Positions 7,523-14,460 of a stretch of 16,865 nucleotides of DNA are shown in pieces. A program made the translations under genes and the position numbers. The stretch's first letter is position 1, and the number at the start of each line of letters is the position of its first letter. Under the pieces are notes generated by a model. That model was not told the DNA's origin. It saw nothing but the letters and a program-made list of their open reading frames with translations, and searched no databases. The stretch spans positions 1 through 16,865 of the forward strand of contig CAMBZY010000012.1 in the NCBI GenBank assembly GCA_945872325.1. Direction: 5' to 3'. Origin of the DNA: Candidatus Kuenenia stuttgartensis (GTDB taxonomy: Bacteria; Planctomycetota; Planctomycetia; Isosphaerales; Isosphaeraceae).

Positions 7523-9499
7523 TCACTGAGGGTTGGTGTTCTCAGGTTTATCCTCATTCGCAGGTGCTGCCGCCGCAGGTTCGGCTGGGGCGATTGGACT
7601 GAAAGGCTTGTTTTCAGCCTTTTTCGCGACAGACTCGACTTGGGGAAGTGGGATGGAAAGTCGGCCGGGGGCGGCCACAATGGACTCGCCTTCGGTGATC
7701 CCTGTCTTCACTTCTGCGTAACTTTCGTTCATCATGCCGATCTCAACAGACCTCCACTGGAAAGTCTTGCCGAACGGGACGGCCACGAATGGCTTCTCGT
7801 TTACGAACATAATGGAGTCGACCGGTAATCGAAGTGAGTTCTCTTTCGTCGAGACGTCGAACGAAATCTCGGCTGCCATGCCGGGCCTGAGTCCGTCGAA
7901 TCCACCCTGGTCGATGGAGACGGTCGCGACATAAGCCCTGATCTCGGCGGAGAAACCCTTTGGAGGTGCAGGGATGGCTGTGATTTCGGTCACGGTGCCT
8001 GTCATCGGTCTGTCGTTAAAGGCATCGACCAGAATCTGAGTCCTCTGGCCCTTTTGAATGTAAGAAATTTTGGATTCGTTGATCTGGGCCTTCACCAGCA
8101 TCCTGCTTGGATTTGGCAGCTTGAACACGGCCTGACCTTCACGGACCGTGGCTCCTTCGGCGATCTGAGCCTCAGTCCGGCCCCACATGTTCGACTCGTT
8201 TGCATAAACAACGATCCCATCACGCGGAGCAACCATCTTGCAGTTTGCAATCATCTCCTCAAGCTTCTTCTGGCGATCCACTTCCAGTTGATAGGCTTTC
8301 TGGATCGCATAAAGATCTGTACGGACGGCTTCAATCTTGGCCTGAAGCTCTTTCATGATGCGTGGAGCCGTAAATTTTTCGAGGCGCTCCTGCATCCCCA
8401 TGGCTTCTTCCAGCATAATCTTATTCTTGGTGTTGTCGTTTTCGTCGGCCCGAAGCTGGGTCTCAGATCGCAAACCTTTACTCACTTGATCTTTAGACCA
8501 GGCCAGGTTTTTCATCGACTGGTTCGTTCGGAGCTCGCACTGAGCAATGTATTGATTGAGGAGCATCTTGTCTTGCGGAAAGACACCATCGCGGAACTCC
8601 TCAAGCCCGATCTCAGCAACTTCCAGAGTCTTTTTGACTTGCTCCAAGTCGCTTTTAACGCCCGTAACGCGGATTTTCTGAGATTCGAGAGCAGTGCGGA
8701 ATGTCGCAGAATCAAGTTCAGCCACAAGGTCACCTGGCTTAACAGAAGTCCCTTCAGGCAAGATGCTTATGATTTTAGTAGAGCCAGCATTGCCACCACC
8801 ACCACTCATTCCTCCACCGCCGCCTCCACCACCACGCCCACCTCCACCACCACCGCCGCCGCCTCCACCACGCATCCCACCGCCTCCTCCACCACCACCG
8901 CCGCCACGCATCCCGCCACCAGCACCACTCGCGCCACCTCCACCAACCGCACGAAGCGAGGAGACGTATTTTGGAATCATATAAGAAAAGCTGCGAATTC
9001 GAGGACGCACTAATTGCGGCATCATTGCTCCGCCACCACCTCCGCCACGCGATCCACCTCCACCACCTGCCATTGCCCCGGCACCGCTAGAGCCACCTGC
9101 TCCGCTTCCACCTCGTGCCCCTCCTCCTCCACTGCCCATTCCACCGCCACCACCCGTGCCACCGCCGCCACTGCCACCACCACCCATACCACCGCCACCA
9201 CCCATTCCGCCACCTCCGCCTCGGGACATCCCACCGCCGCCGGTCATTGCTGATCCGGTGGTTGCGGTACTGACGGTACCCAGGACGGCTTCCACTTTGC
9301 ACTTCACGGTCGCGTTGTCAGAGCTTTCGAGAGAACCGCTCTCGACTACGGTCACAGAAATCGCGCCTCGATCTGCTTTCACCAGTGCGAATTCGCTGTT
9401 GGCCGATTGGCTATCGCGCCTGGCTTCGGCAAATTTCCATGCCCCGAAACCAACACCGGAAAGTACCAGCAATGTCAGAATTCGTGATAACCATCGCAT
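7523..9499 (-). CDS. HlyD/RND-type periplasmic adaptor with a giant glycine-rich insert
   Basis: A 658-residue membrane-fusion (adaptor) protein of the HlyD/MacA type, which bridges an inner-membrane ABC or RND pump to the outer membrane. Order of parts: N-terminal anchor or signal (about 1-25, LSRILTLLVLSGVGFGAWKF), first lipoyl strand (about 54-74), glycine-rich block A (87-157), a 28-residue non-glycine island (158-185), glycine-rich block B (186-237), lipoyl continuation with EGTSVKPGDLVAELDS (249-264), a long coiled coil (about 265-419), second lipoyl half with MVAPRDGIVVYANE, a beta-barrel (about 469-554), a membrane-proximal domain (about 556-616) and a Pro/Ala tail. Without the glycine blocks the length would be ordinary. 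The ATG at 9499 has AGGAG nine bases upstream; the frame extends to 9667 but that part lacks a start signal. No pump or TolC-like partner gene is in the window. Confidence 0.85.
   Translation of the reverse strand: MRWLSRILTLLVLSGVGFGAWKFAEARRDSQSANSEFALVKADRGAISVTVVESGSLESSDNATVKCKVEAVLGTVSTATTGSAMTGGGGMSRGGGGGMGGGGGMGGGGSGGGGTGGGGGMGSGGGGARGGSGAGGSSGAGAMAGGGGGSRGGGGGGAMMPQLVRPRIRSFSYMIPKYVSSLRAVGGGGASGAGGGMRGGGGGGGGGGMRGGGGGGGGGGGRGGGGGGGGMSGGGGNAGSTKIISILPEGTSVKPGDLVAELDSATFRTALESQKIRVTGVKSDLEQVKKTLEVAEIGLEEFRDGVFPQDKMLLNQYIAQCELRTNQSMKNLAWSKDQVSKGLRSETQLRADENDNTKNKIMLEEAMGMQERLEKFTAPRIMKELQAKIEAVRTDLYAIQKAYQLEVDRQKKLEEMIANCKMVAPRDGIVVYANESNMWGRTEAQIAEGATVREGQAVFKLPNPSRMLVKAQINESKISYIQKGQRTQILVDAFNDRPMTGTVTEITAIPAPPKGFSAEIRAYVATVSIDQGGFDGLRPGMAAEISFDVSTKENSLRLPVDSIMFVNEKPFVAVPFGKTFQWRSVEIGMMNESYAEVKTGITEGESIVAAPGRLSIPLPQVESVAKKAENKPFSPIAPAEPAAAAPANEDKPENTNPQ
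8789..9241 (-). repeat. Glycine-codon low-complexity tract inside the adaptor gene
   Basis: The minus strand carries GGN-rich repeats coding GGGGM, GGRGG and similar units in two blocks (9029-9241 and 8789-8944), separated by an 84-base non-repetitive stretch. On the plus strand the same DNA reads as CCACCACCGCC-type repeats, which create spurious polyproline frames. The irregular units suggest growth by slippage or unequal recombination. Confidence 0.9.
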
Positions 9500-9508
9500 C
9501 GTGGAGAA

Positions 9509-9513
9509 CTCCT
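9509..9513 (-). promoter_or_regulatory. Ribosome binding site of the adaptor gene
   Basis: AGGAG on the minus strand, nine bases before ATG at 9499. It settles the start, because the open frame continues 168 bases further upstream. Confidence 0.75.
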
Positions 9514-10017
9514 GCTGAGAACCGCTGCTAAGCGTTCTCATGCATTCCATGGGCACTGATGCCGTTCTAAACGGTATACACCGAACGGCTTCAACCAGAA
9601 GGGGCGTTAGTTCTATCAGCGTCAAATTGGGCGGATTCGTGCCCGAGATTTCGGGCGATTCGAGCAATTATTAGTCATTATCGACATCTATCACGGTCCA
9701 GTCAATTCATATCATCATTTTAACCGACTTTTCCGTCCTGCCCGCATAACCCCTACAACCGACATCTAACTTTTGAAAATTCTTGGAAATTGTGTCCAAT
9801 GTCTCTCAAATGTCCGATATCGTTTGTTTTTATCACAGAAACAGAACTTTTTCAGAAAAAACTCTCAAGTTTTCTGGAAAGTGCCTTACCCTGTGTCATA
9901 CCCGTCAAATGGATTGATTAGTTACGGGGATGTGTCTGGTTTGACCCTGAACGGATCGGGGCCGGATTGGACGAGATTCTCTCCTCCTGAAGCTACATTG
10001 ATCAACCACTTGACGAT
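9514..10017. other. Divergent intergenic region between adaptor and metalloprotease genes
   Basis: About 500 bases with no convincing gene. A frame at 9773-10042 on the plus strand is short, starts at TTG and has no recognisable composition or motif. Three inverted repeats are visible. CCGTT/AACGG (9562-9574, 3-base centre) and GCCCGA/TCGGGC (9641-9656, 4-base loop) lie near the adaptor start. A longer imperfect one, around CAGAAAAAACT and AGTTTTCTG (9851-9879), lies nearer the middle. They could be operators or leader hairpins. No confident -35/-10 pair was found on either strand. Confidence 0.4.
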
Positions 10018-10022
10018 GGGAG
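10018..10022 (+). promoter_or_regulatory. Ribosome binding site of the metalloprotease gene
   Basis: GGGAG lies nine bases before GTG at 10032 but directly abuts the in-frame TTG at 10023. The spacing favours the GTG. Confidence 0.55.
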
Positions 10023-10031
10023 TTGTCCGCA

Positions 10032-11444
10032 GTGACAACTAATTCAGCGAAAAGCCCTCACAGGTTGAGTGCCCCTGCCGATTTGCATCTCCTTTACCGG
10101 AAGCCTTCAATCAAGGCACGTGCAAATCGCAAGCGGGTCTCGATGGAACAACTGGAGAGTCGTATTGTGCTCTCCAGCTATGAGTTAAGCATTAATCAGT
10201 GGGCCAGTAAAGATCGACTGACTTATTCCATACCAGCCGATGCAGTGGTCTGGTATCACGGAGTGAATTCGATAAACTCTACTTTTGATAATTTGTTGGG
10301 CCCTGGCTGGAAGTTGGCCATCGCCGAAGCGGTCAGCGAGTGGTCGAGCGCCGCGAATATCGATATCGCTCAAGTCGCCGATCAAGGTGGCGATTCGGAT
10401 TATGAAGGGCTGCCCCAAGGCGATCCTCGATTTGGCGATATCCGAATCGGCGGCTACGATTTTCAGAACAATGTGATCATGGCTGTGACGGACGGCCCAC
10501 CGCCTTCTGGATACACCCGGGCTGGGGATATTCAAGTCAATACAGGGCTAAGTTGGAATCTGGGTAAGGATTACGACTTCCAAACCGTCATCCTCCATGA
10601 ACTTGGCCATTCCCTCGGACTGGAGCATCCAACTGACTCCACTTCGATCATGTACGAACGCTATCAAGGCGTCCGGCGTTCGCTCGACTCTGGCGACCTC
10701 CAAGGTCTTCTTGAAATTTACGGCCCAAGATCGCCTGATTCTCTCAACGCTCAAGGTTATGGCCTGACTCCGGCATCTCCAATCGCAGTGCCAAAGCCAC
10801 CTGCTGGACGACGAGTCTCCATTCTGAACGGACTCAGTCTGGCGAAGCCGGATGATTCAGATTACTTCGAAATTACTGTTCCTAAAGGCTTTATCGGAAC
10901 CAGTCTTGCTGTCACGGCCTCTGCCAAATCTCTGAGCATGTTAAGCCCGAAGCTCTCTCTGATCGGATCCGGTGGAGAGGTCTTGCAGAAGATCTCATAT
11001 GCAGGTTCCTGGGGAGCTTGTGTCTCATTGAATCTAGGGCAGGTTCAAGCTGGACAAACCCTTCGGTTTCGCGTGGAAGCCTCTGAAGCGGGCCGGTTTG
11101 ATATTGGTGGATATACGGTTAAGGCTGATTTTCAGGGTGGAGAAGTTCCGGCCCCGAACGCCCCGCCGGTGAACCCACCACCACCACCTCCTCCTTCTAA
11201 GCCAGCGAATCCTCCGGTTGTGGTTCCACCACCGTCTCCAAAACCACCCGTCGTTGTCGCCCCACCCACCCCCAAACCGGTGCCTCAACCGCCAACGTTT
11301 GTAAAGCCGGTCGTTGTTCCTCCCACACGGCCATCATTCTTCCAGTTTGGCAAAGCGAATCGAGTGAAACCAATCAGAAAAGCCGCTGTGAATAAGCCTG
11401 CAAATGGTTCCAGACCGGCCGTGAAACGCGGGATCTATTTTTAG
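10032..11444 (+). CDS. Matrixin-like secreted zinc metalloprotease, planctomycete LExR type
   Basis: A 470-residue predicted secreted metalloprotease. A basic N-terminus (about 1-37, no classic hydrophobic signal) leads into MEQLESRIVLSS (38-49), which fits the LExRxxLS motif of planctomycete extracellular proteins. The metzincin catalytic domain (about 50-235) holds the zinc motif HELGHSLGLEH (189-199; HExxHxxGxxH) and the Met-turn Met207 in STSIMYERY, as in matrixins. A beta-rich domain resembling pre-peptidase C-terminal (PPC) domains spans about 252-367, with DDSDYFEITVPKG. The C-terminus is a proline/valine repeat region (about 375-435) followed by a basic tail ending VKRGIYF, which may interact with the cell wall or surface. 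The start is GTG at 10032 with GGGAG upstream; TTG at 10023 would add three residues. Substrate is unknown. Confidence 0.85.
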   Translation: MTTNSAKSPHRLSAPADLHLLYRKPSIKARANRKRVSMEQLESRIVLSSYELSINQWASKDRLTYSIPADAVVWYHGVNSINSTFDNLLGPGWKLAIAEAVSEWSSAANIDIAQVADQGGDSDYEGLPQGDPRFGDIRIGGYDFQNNVIMAVTDGPPPSGYTRAGDIQVNTGLSWNLGKDYDFQTVILHELGHSLGLEHPTDSTSIMYERYQGVRRSLDSGDLQGLLEIYGPRSPDSLNAQGYGLTPASPIAVPKPPAGRRVSILNGLSLAKPDDSDYFEITVPKGFIGTSLAVTASAKSLSMLSPKLSLIGSGGEVLQKISYAGSWGACVSLNLGQVQAGQTLRFRVEASEAGRFDIGGYTVKADFQGGEVPAPNAPPVNPPPPPPPSKPANPPVVVPPPSPKPPVVVAPPTPKPVPQPPTFVKPVVVPPTRPSFFQFGKANRVKPIRKAAVNKPANGSRPAVKRGIYF

Positions 11445-11589
11445 AATTGGCTTGAGAAGATGGGGTCGCCCCTTGAAATCGCAGGCGAATAAATAGAACA
11501 TCAGTGAACGTAAATGAGCGGGATGCACGAACCGTGACCCCTCATGAATCTACACGACCAGAAAAAATTCACAGGAAAGACTTCTTCCA

Positions 11590-12207
11590 ATGAGTGACTT
11601 CACACTGCCTCCATTGCCTTACGATTACTCTGCTCTTGAGCCTCATATTGATGCCCAGACCATGCAGATTCACCATGGCAAGCACCATCAGGCTTATATC
11701 ACAAACCTGAACAACGCCCTTAAGGATCATGCCGACCTGCAGGGCAAGACAGTTGAGCAACTGATCACGAATCTGGACTCCGTTCCGGAATCGATCCGTA
11801 CAGCTGTTCGCAACAACGGTGGTGGCCACTACAACCACTCACTTTTCTGGCAGGTCATGGGCCCTGACGCTGGTGGAGAACCAACCGGCGCAGTGGCCGA
11901 CGCCATCAATGCCGAACTTGGCGGCTATGCAGCTTTTAAAGAAGCTTTCACCAAAGCCGGTTTGACCCGTTTTGGCAGCGGCTGGGCCTGGCTCGCTGTG
12001 GGTAAAGATGGCAAGCTGGCCGTCAGCTCTTCACCAAATCAGGACAGCCCACTGATGGAAGGCGCCACCCCAATCCTCGGTAACGATGTTTGGGAACACG
12101 CTTATTACCTGAACTACCAAAACCGCCGTCCAGATTACCTGGCCGCCTGGTTCAACCTGATCAACTGGGCAGAAGTCAATCGCCGTTATCAAGCCGCCAA
12201 AGCCTGA
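11590..12207 (+). CDS. sodA: Superoxide dismutase, Mn/Fe family, Mn-type residues
   Basis: A 205-residue enzyme converting superoxide to hydrogen peroxide and oxygen in the cytoplasm. The four metal ligands are at the expected places: H28 (IHHGKHH), H83 (NHSLFW), D166 and H170 (NDVWEHAYYLNY). Second-sphere residues are of the manganese kind: glycines before the second ligand (GGGHYNHSLFW) and Gln151 in NQDSPLM, where iron enzymes usually carry a Gln in the first motif instead. Cambialistic use of iron cannot be excluded, so sodB naming is possible. No signal peptide. The ATG at 11590 has AGGAAAGA nine bases upstream. The gene stands alone, with two hairpins just downstream (12224-12288). Confidence 0.95.
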   Translation: MSDFTLPPLPYDYSALEPHIDAQTMQIHHGKHHQAYITNLNNALKDHADLQGKTVEQLITNLDSVPESIRTAVRNNGGGHYNHSLFWQVMGPDAGGEPTGAVADAINAELGGYAAFKEAFTKAGLTRFGSGWAWLAVGKDGKLAVSSSPNQDSPLMEGATPILGNDVWEHAYYLNYQNRRPDYLAAWFNLINWAEVNRRYQAAKA

Positions 12208-12223
12208 TAAAATATAGGTGTAA

Positions 12224-12255
12224 GGTCTTGTCCCATTTCGATATGGAACAAAACC
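12224..12255 (+). terminator. Imperfect hairpin downstream of sodA
   Basis: GGTCTTGTCCCAT (12224-12236) pairs with ATGGAACAAAACC (12243-12255) except for two mismatches, around a 6-base loop. It lies 16 bases after the sodA stop. There is no T-run after it, so factor-independent termination is uncertain; it may stabilise the mRNA 3' end. Confidence 0.35.
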
Positions 12256-12266
12256 AATCTACAGGT

Positions 12267-12288
12267 AGGGTGGGGTGAAGCCCACCCT
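12267..12288 (+). repeat. GC-rich hairpin, REP-like
   Basis: AGGGTGGG (12267-12274) and CCCACCCT (12281-12288) are perfect inverted arms with the loop GTGAAG. The GTAGGGTGGG...CCCACC pattern resembles interspersed palindromic repeats that I recall from many bacterial genomes. It could also act as a terminator or mRNA stabiliser for sodA, though no T-tract follows. Confidence 0.5.
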
Positions 12289-12584
12289 CTTCCAGAGTAA
12301 ATCACCAATTATCAAGACAAACCCTTTCGCAATAAATGCTTAACCCGATGCAAGTGAAAGAAGGGGTGAAATGAATCCCACCGAGATCCGGCTTGAGCCA
12401 TGCTGATATGAGCTCGATCCTTGCGCCTAGACGACTTTTAACTTAAGACAATCAAACAGTTTGGCCAAAAATTCCACAAATTCTTAACACAATGTTGCAC
12501 AATATTCGATATCTGGCTAAACTCAGCTTATCCTTCAGTCTGATATAGAGTTCACACCCACATCCCAGCCACTTTTCCTCCCAC
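12289..12584. other. Intergenic region before the aldo/keto reductase gene
   Basis: No gene seen. The last 150 bases are AT-rich and contain an imperfect palindrome, AATGTTG-CA-CAATATT (12491-12506), about 95 bases before the next start, a possible operator. A promoter probably lies here but I cannot place a -35/-10 pair with confidence. Confidence 0.4.
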
Positions 12585-12599
12585 AAGGAGTTTTCGACC

Positions 12600-13847
12600 A
12601 TGAACTCAGACAATTCCATGAATCAGGTCAATCGCCGACAGGTTGTCAAAGGCATCGGGGCCGCTGGCGTTGGGGCCATGGCCGTTGGTTCTTTGAATGC
12701 CGACGAGCCTACCAGCAAAGTACAGGCCGAAAAAGTTCAGGCCAACGACGTGAAGTTGCTGCCGACCAGAAAGCTTGGACGAAATGGCCCGATGGTTCCT
12801 GTTCTGGCCATGGGTGGCGATATGGAAGGTGCCAATGCCAACGGCCTGATCAACCGGGCATGGGCTTCCGGCATGCGTTATTACGATACAGCCCAGAGAT
12901 ACGGACGTGCTCAGGAAGAAGAGATTTATCGCAAGTGGTTTATCGCCAATCCAGGTCGCCGCGAAGATCTGTTTCTGGTCTCAAAGGATTATCCCACCAA
13001 GGGCGGTCCTGAGCAACTTCTTGAGATGGTCGACGTGCGTCTGAAAGCACTTGGAACAGATTATCTCGACCTCTATTTCATTCACCAGCTTTGTCCTGAA
13101 ATCTACGGGCCAGAGTCCGTCAATTGGGGCAAGAGCGACGTCTTCCGCAAAGTCGCCGAAAAGCTCAAGGCTTCAGGCAAGGTCAAGATGGTCGGTTTCT
13201 CGTGCCATGGTGGCCCTGAATACATTCAGGCCGCTGCCGACGGTGGCTTTCTCGATGCCTTGATGGTGCAATACACACCATTTTATGAGCGTGGGGGTGC
13301 ATTCGATAAAGCCCTCACAGATTGCCATTCCAAAGGCATTGGCCTGATTGCAATGAAAACCCTTCGACACGCGGGCAACGTTCCAAAGCGTCTCCCAGAA
13401 TTCGAAAAACTTGGTCTGACCACTCACCAGGCCATCCTTCACGCTGTGTGGAGCGATCCTCGGATCAGCTCGATCTGTAACTCAGTGCGAAACTTCGATC
13501 AGATGAAGTCGAGCATCGCTTGTGCCCATAGCTACAAAGCGCCTTTGGAAGTTTCGCAGATCAATCAGCTCAAAGACGTTGTTCTGGCCAGCCGCCGGAC
13601 CATGTGTCCAGGCTGCCCATCGTGCGATTCCAAAGTGGCCTCCACCCAGTTCGCCTTCCGCGACGTGGCCCGCTATGTGACCTATTTCGAGCAAGACAAT
13701 TTTGTCCAGTCTCGCGACCGCTATCTGGCCCTGCCTGAAGCTGCACGGACGGCATCGACCGCCGACCTTCAGGCATTGAGCTCTGAATGTTCATTCGGCG
13801 TGAATTATGTCGAAGTGGCCGCTCGTGCTGAGCGATACTTTGCATGA
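12600..13847 (+). CDS. Tat-exported aldo/keto reductase with C-terminal cysteine cluster
   Basis: A 415-residue oxidoreductase of the aldo/keto reductase fold (NAD(P)H-dependent carbonyl reduction). The N-terminus carries a twin-arginine signal: NRRQVVKG (11-18) followed by a weakly hydrophobic Ala/Gly stretch to about 34. This suggests folded export. The barrel has the four expected active-site residues: D96 and Y101 in YYDTAQRYG, K129 in FLVSKD and H162 in YFIHQ. Near the C-terminus CPGCPSC gives C336, C339 and C342, and a later CSFGV gives C397, like the final CP(Y/F)G cysteine of ferredoxin-like motifs. These four could bind one 4Fe-4S cluster (inference). The ATG at 12600 has AAGGAG nine bases upstream. 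The gene is single and ends at a strong terminator. Substrate unknown. Confidence 0.9.
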   Translation: MNSDNSMNQVNRRQVVKGIGAAGVGAMAVGSLNADEPTSKVQAEKVQANDVKLLPTRKLGRNGPMVPVLAMGGDMEGANANGLINRAWASGMRYYDTAQRYGRAQEEEIYRKWFIANPGRREDLFLVSKDYPTKGGPEQLLEMVDVRLKALGTDYLDLYFIHQLCPEIYGPESVNWGKSDVFRKVAEKLKASGKVKMVGFSCHGGPEYIQAAADGGFLDALMVQYTPFYERGGAFDKALTDCHSKGIGLIAMKTLRHAGNVPKRLPEFEKLGLTTHQAILHAVWSDPRISSICNSVRNFDQMKSSIACAHSYKAPLEVSQINQLKDVVLASRRTMCPGCPSCDSKVASTQFAFRDVARYVTYFEQDNFVQSRDRYLALPEAARTASTADLQALSSECSFGVNYVEVAARAERYFA

Positions 13848-13865
13848 TCGTTCTGAACGAACGAT
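13847..13865 (+). repeat. Inverted repeat at the reductase stop codon
   Basis: ATCGTTC (13847-13853) and GAACGAT (13859-13865) are perfect 7-base arms with a 5-base loop, beginning at the last base of the stop codon and followed by six A residues. It may form a second hairpin ahead of the main terminator. Confidence 0.5.
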
Positions 13866-13876
13866 AAAAAATCTCA

Positions 13877-13917
13877 AAACGGACACGTCGAAGTGATCGA
13901 CGTGGTCGTTTTTTTTT
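13877..13917 (+). terminator. Rho-independent terminator of the aldo/keto reductase gene
   Basis: CACGTCGA (13884-13891) pairs perfectly with TCGACGTG (13897-13904) around AGTGA. After a 2-base internal mismatch, AACG/CGTT extends the stem. Nine consecutive T follow (13909-13917). This is a textbook intrinsic terminator. The mobile-like element begins only eight bases later. Confidence 0.9.
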
Positions 13918-13985
13918 GCTTTAAGGAGCGGGCAGAAAATAACTTCCGCGTTTTATGCCAACCGTAGCCAAGCACAACCTGGCTG

Positions 13986-14021
13986 TTATCTAGCCGGTCT
14001 TGGCGCTAGCCCCGGTTAATT
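13986..14021 (+). repeat. 36-base interspersed repeat, copy 1
   Basis: Begins TTATCTAGCCGGTC and ends GGTTAATT. It is identical to 14090-14125 and is the reverse complement of the core seen six times in the right element. Confidence 0.9.
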
Positions 14022-14089
14022 ATCTTTCGCGAACCGGGGGCTAGCGCCCTGCGGCTAGGTTCAAACCAAGAAACCGAGTCTATCGCGTC

Positions 14090-14125
14090 TTATCTAGCCG
14101 GTCTTGGCGCTAGCCCCGGTTAATT
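14090..14125 (+). repeat. 36-base interspersed repeat, copy 2
   Basis: Identical to 13986-14021, start to start 104 bases. The DNA between the two copies is itself related to the spacers of the right element, so this is an expanded unit and not a CRISPR. Confidence 0.9.
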
Positions 14126-14175
14126 GGTTTTAAAAACGGGAAGTCATTCTCGGCCTGATCCTAAATAGACAAGAT

Positions 14176-14252
14176 GTGATCTAGGCCATGACATGGCGGG
14201 CTTTGGCTTGTGTGATGTAGGCCATATCCCCTGATATGGCGGCTTTTGGCTT
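14176..14252 (+). repeat. Tandem hairpin repeat, two units
   Basis: Two related units start 36 bases apart: 14176-14209 and 14212-14252. Both share TAGGCCAT near the start and end in TTGGCTT. Each encloses its own palindrome, GCCAT/ATGGC (14185-14197) and GCCATAT/ATATGGC (14221-14240). The second stem is longer by matching changes on both arms, as expected if the folded form is kept by selection or arose by hairpin extension. It lies in the leader side of the zinc-ribbon/GYF gene. Confidence 0.7.
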
Positions 14253-14448
14253 CTCAGCGTGGTTAAGGTTTAGGTCTGAAAAGTTTTTAAGAAATTTTTG
14301 TCCTGATTCGGATTGCCTAAACGCTTTATAGCTTTAAGGGGAATCTGTCATGTGGTTGATCCACTTTCACTCCCTTTGGTCGAGGCTTGACCGTCGGTTT
14401 CAGGTCTTCATCCGGCACCGTCCTGGGGTTTGTCGAACGGGTCATTTT

Positions 14449-14452
14449 GGAG
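14449..14452 (+). promoter_or_regulatory. Ribosome binding site favouring the ATG at 14461
   Basis: GGAG lies eight bases before ATG at 14461. A competing AAGGGG (14336-14341) lies eight bases before an in-frame ATG at 14350, so the DNA signal alone does not settle the start; the protein's zinc ribbon starting right at 14461 does. Confidence 0.5.
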
Positions 14453-14460
14453 TTGTGGCG

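Larger units (their letters stand above)
13925..14161 (+). mobile_element. MITE-like element, left copy
   Basis: A 237-base non-coding element bounded by imperfect terminal inverted repeats. The left end (13925-13948) and the reverse complement of the right end (14138-14161) agree at 18 of 24 positions and share the block ACTTCC; the left end contains CAGAAAATAACTTCC. TA dinucleotides flank both ends (left TTTAAGGAG, right GATCCTAAAT), a possible target duplication. The interior holds two identical 36-base repeats (13986-14021 and 14090-14125) and between them the self-complementary GAACCGGGGGCTAGCGCC. The right-hand element (15862-16402) is the same sequence in reverse orientation with more internal units. 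It encodes no protein, so it would need a transposase from elsewhere. Mobility is inferred from structure only. Confidence 0.7.

Noticed and set aside
8054..9253. Plus-strand open frames with polyproline and Thr/Ser-rich runs
   Set aside because: They are the antisense of the glycine-rich and coiled-coil coding sequence of the adaptor gene, which has a complete domain order and a ribosome site.
9773..10042. Short plus-strand open frame ahead of the metalloprotease gene
   Set aside because: TTG start, no ribosome site, no recognisable motif, and it overlaps the start of the metalloprotease gene.
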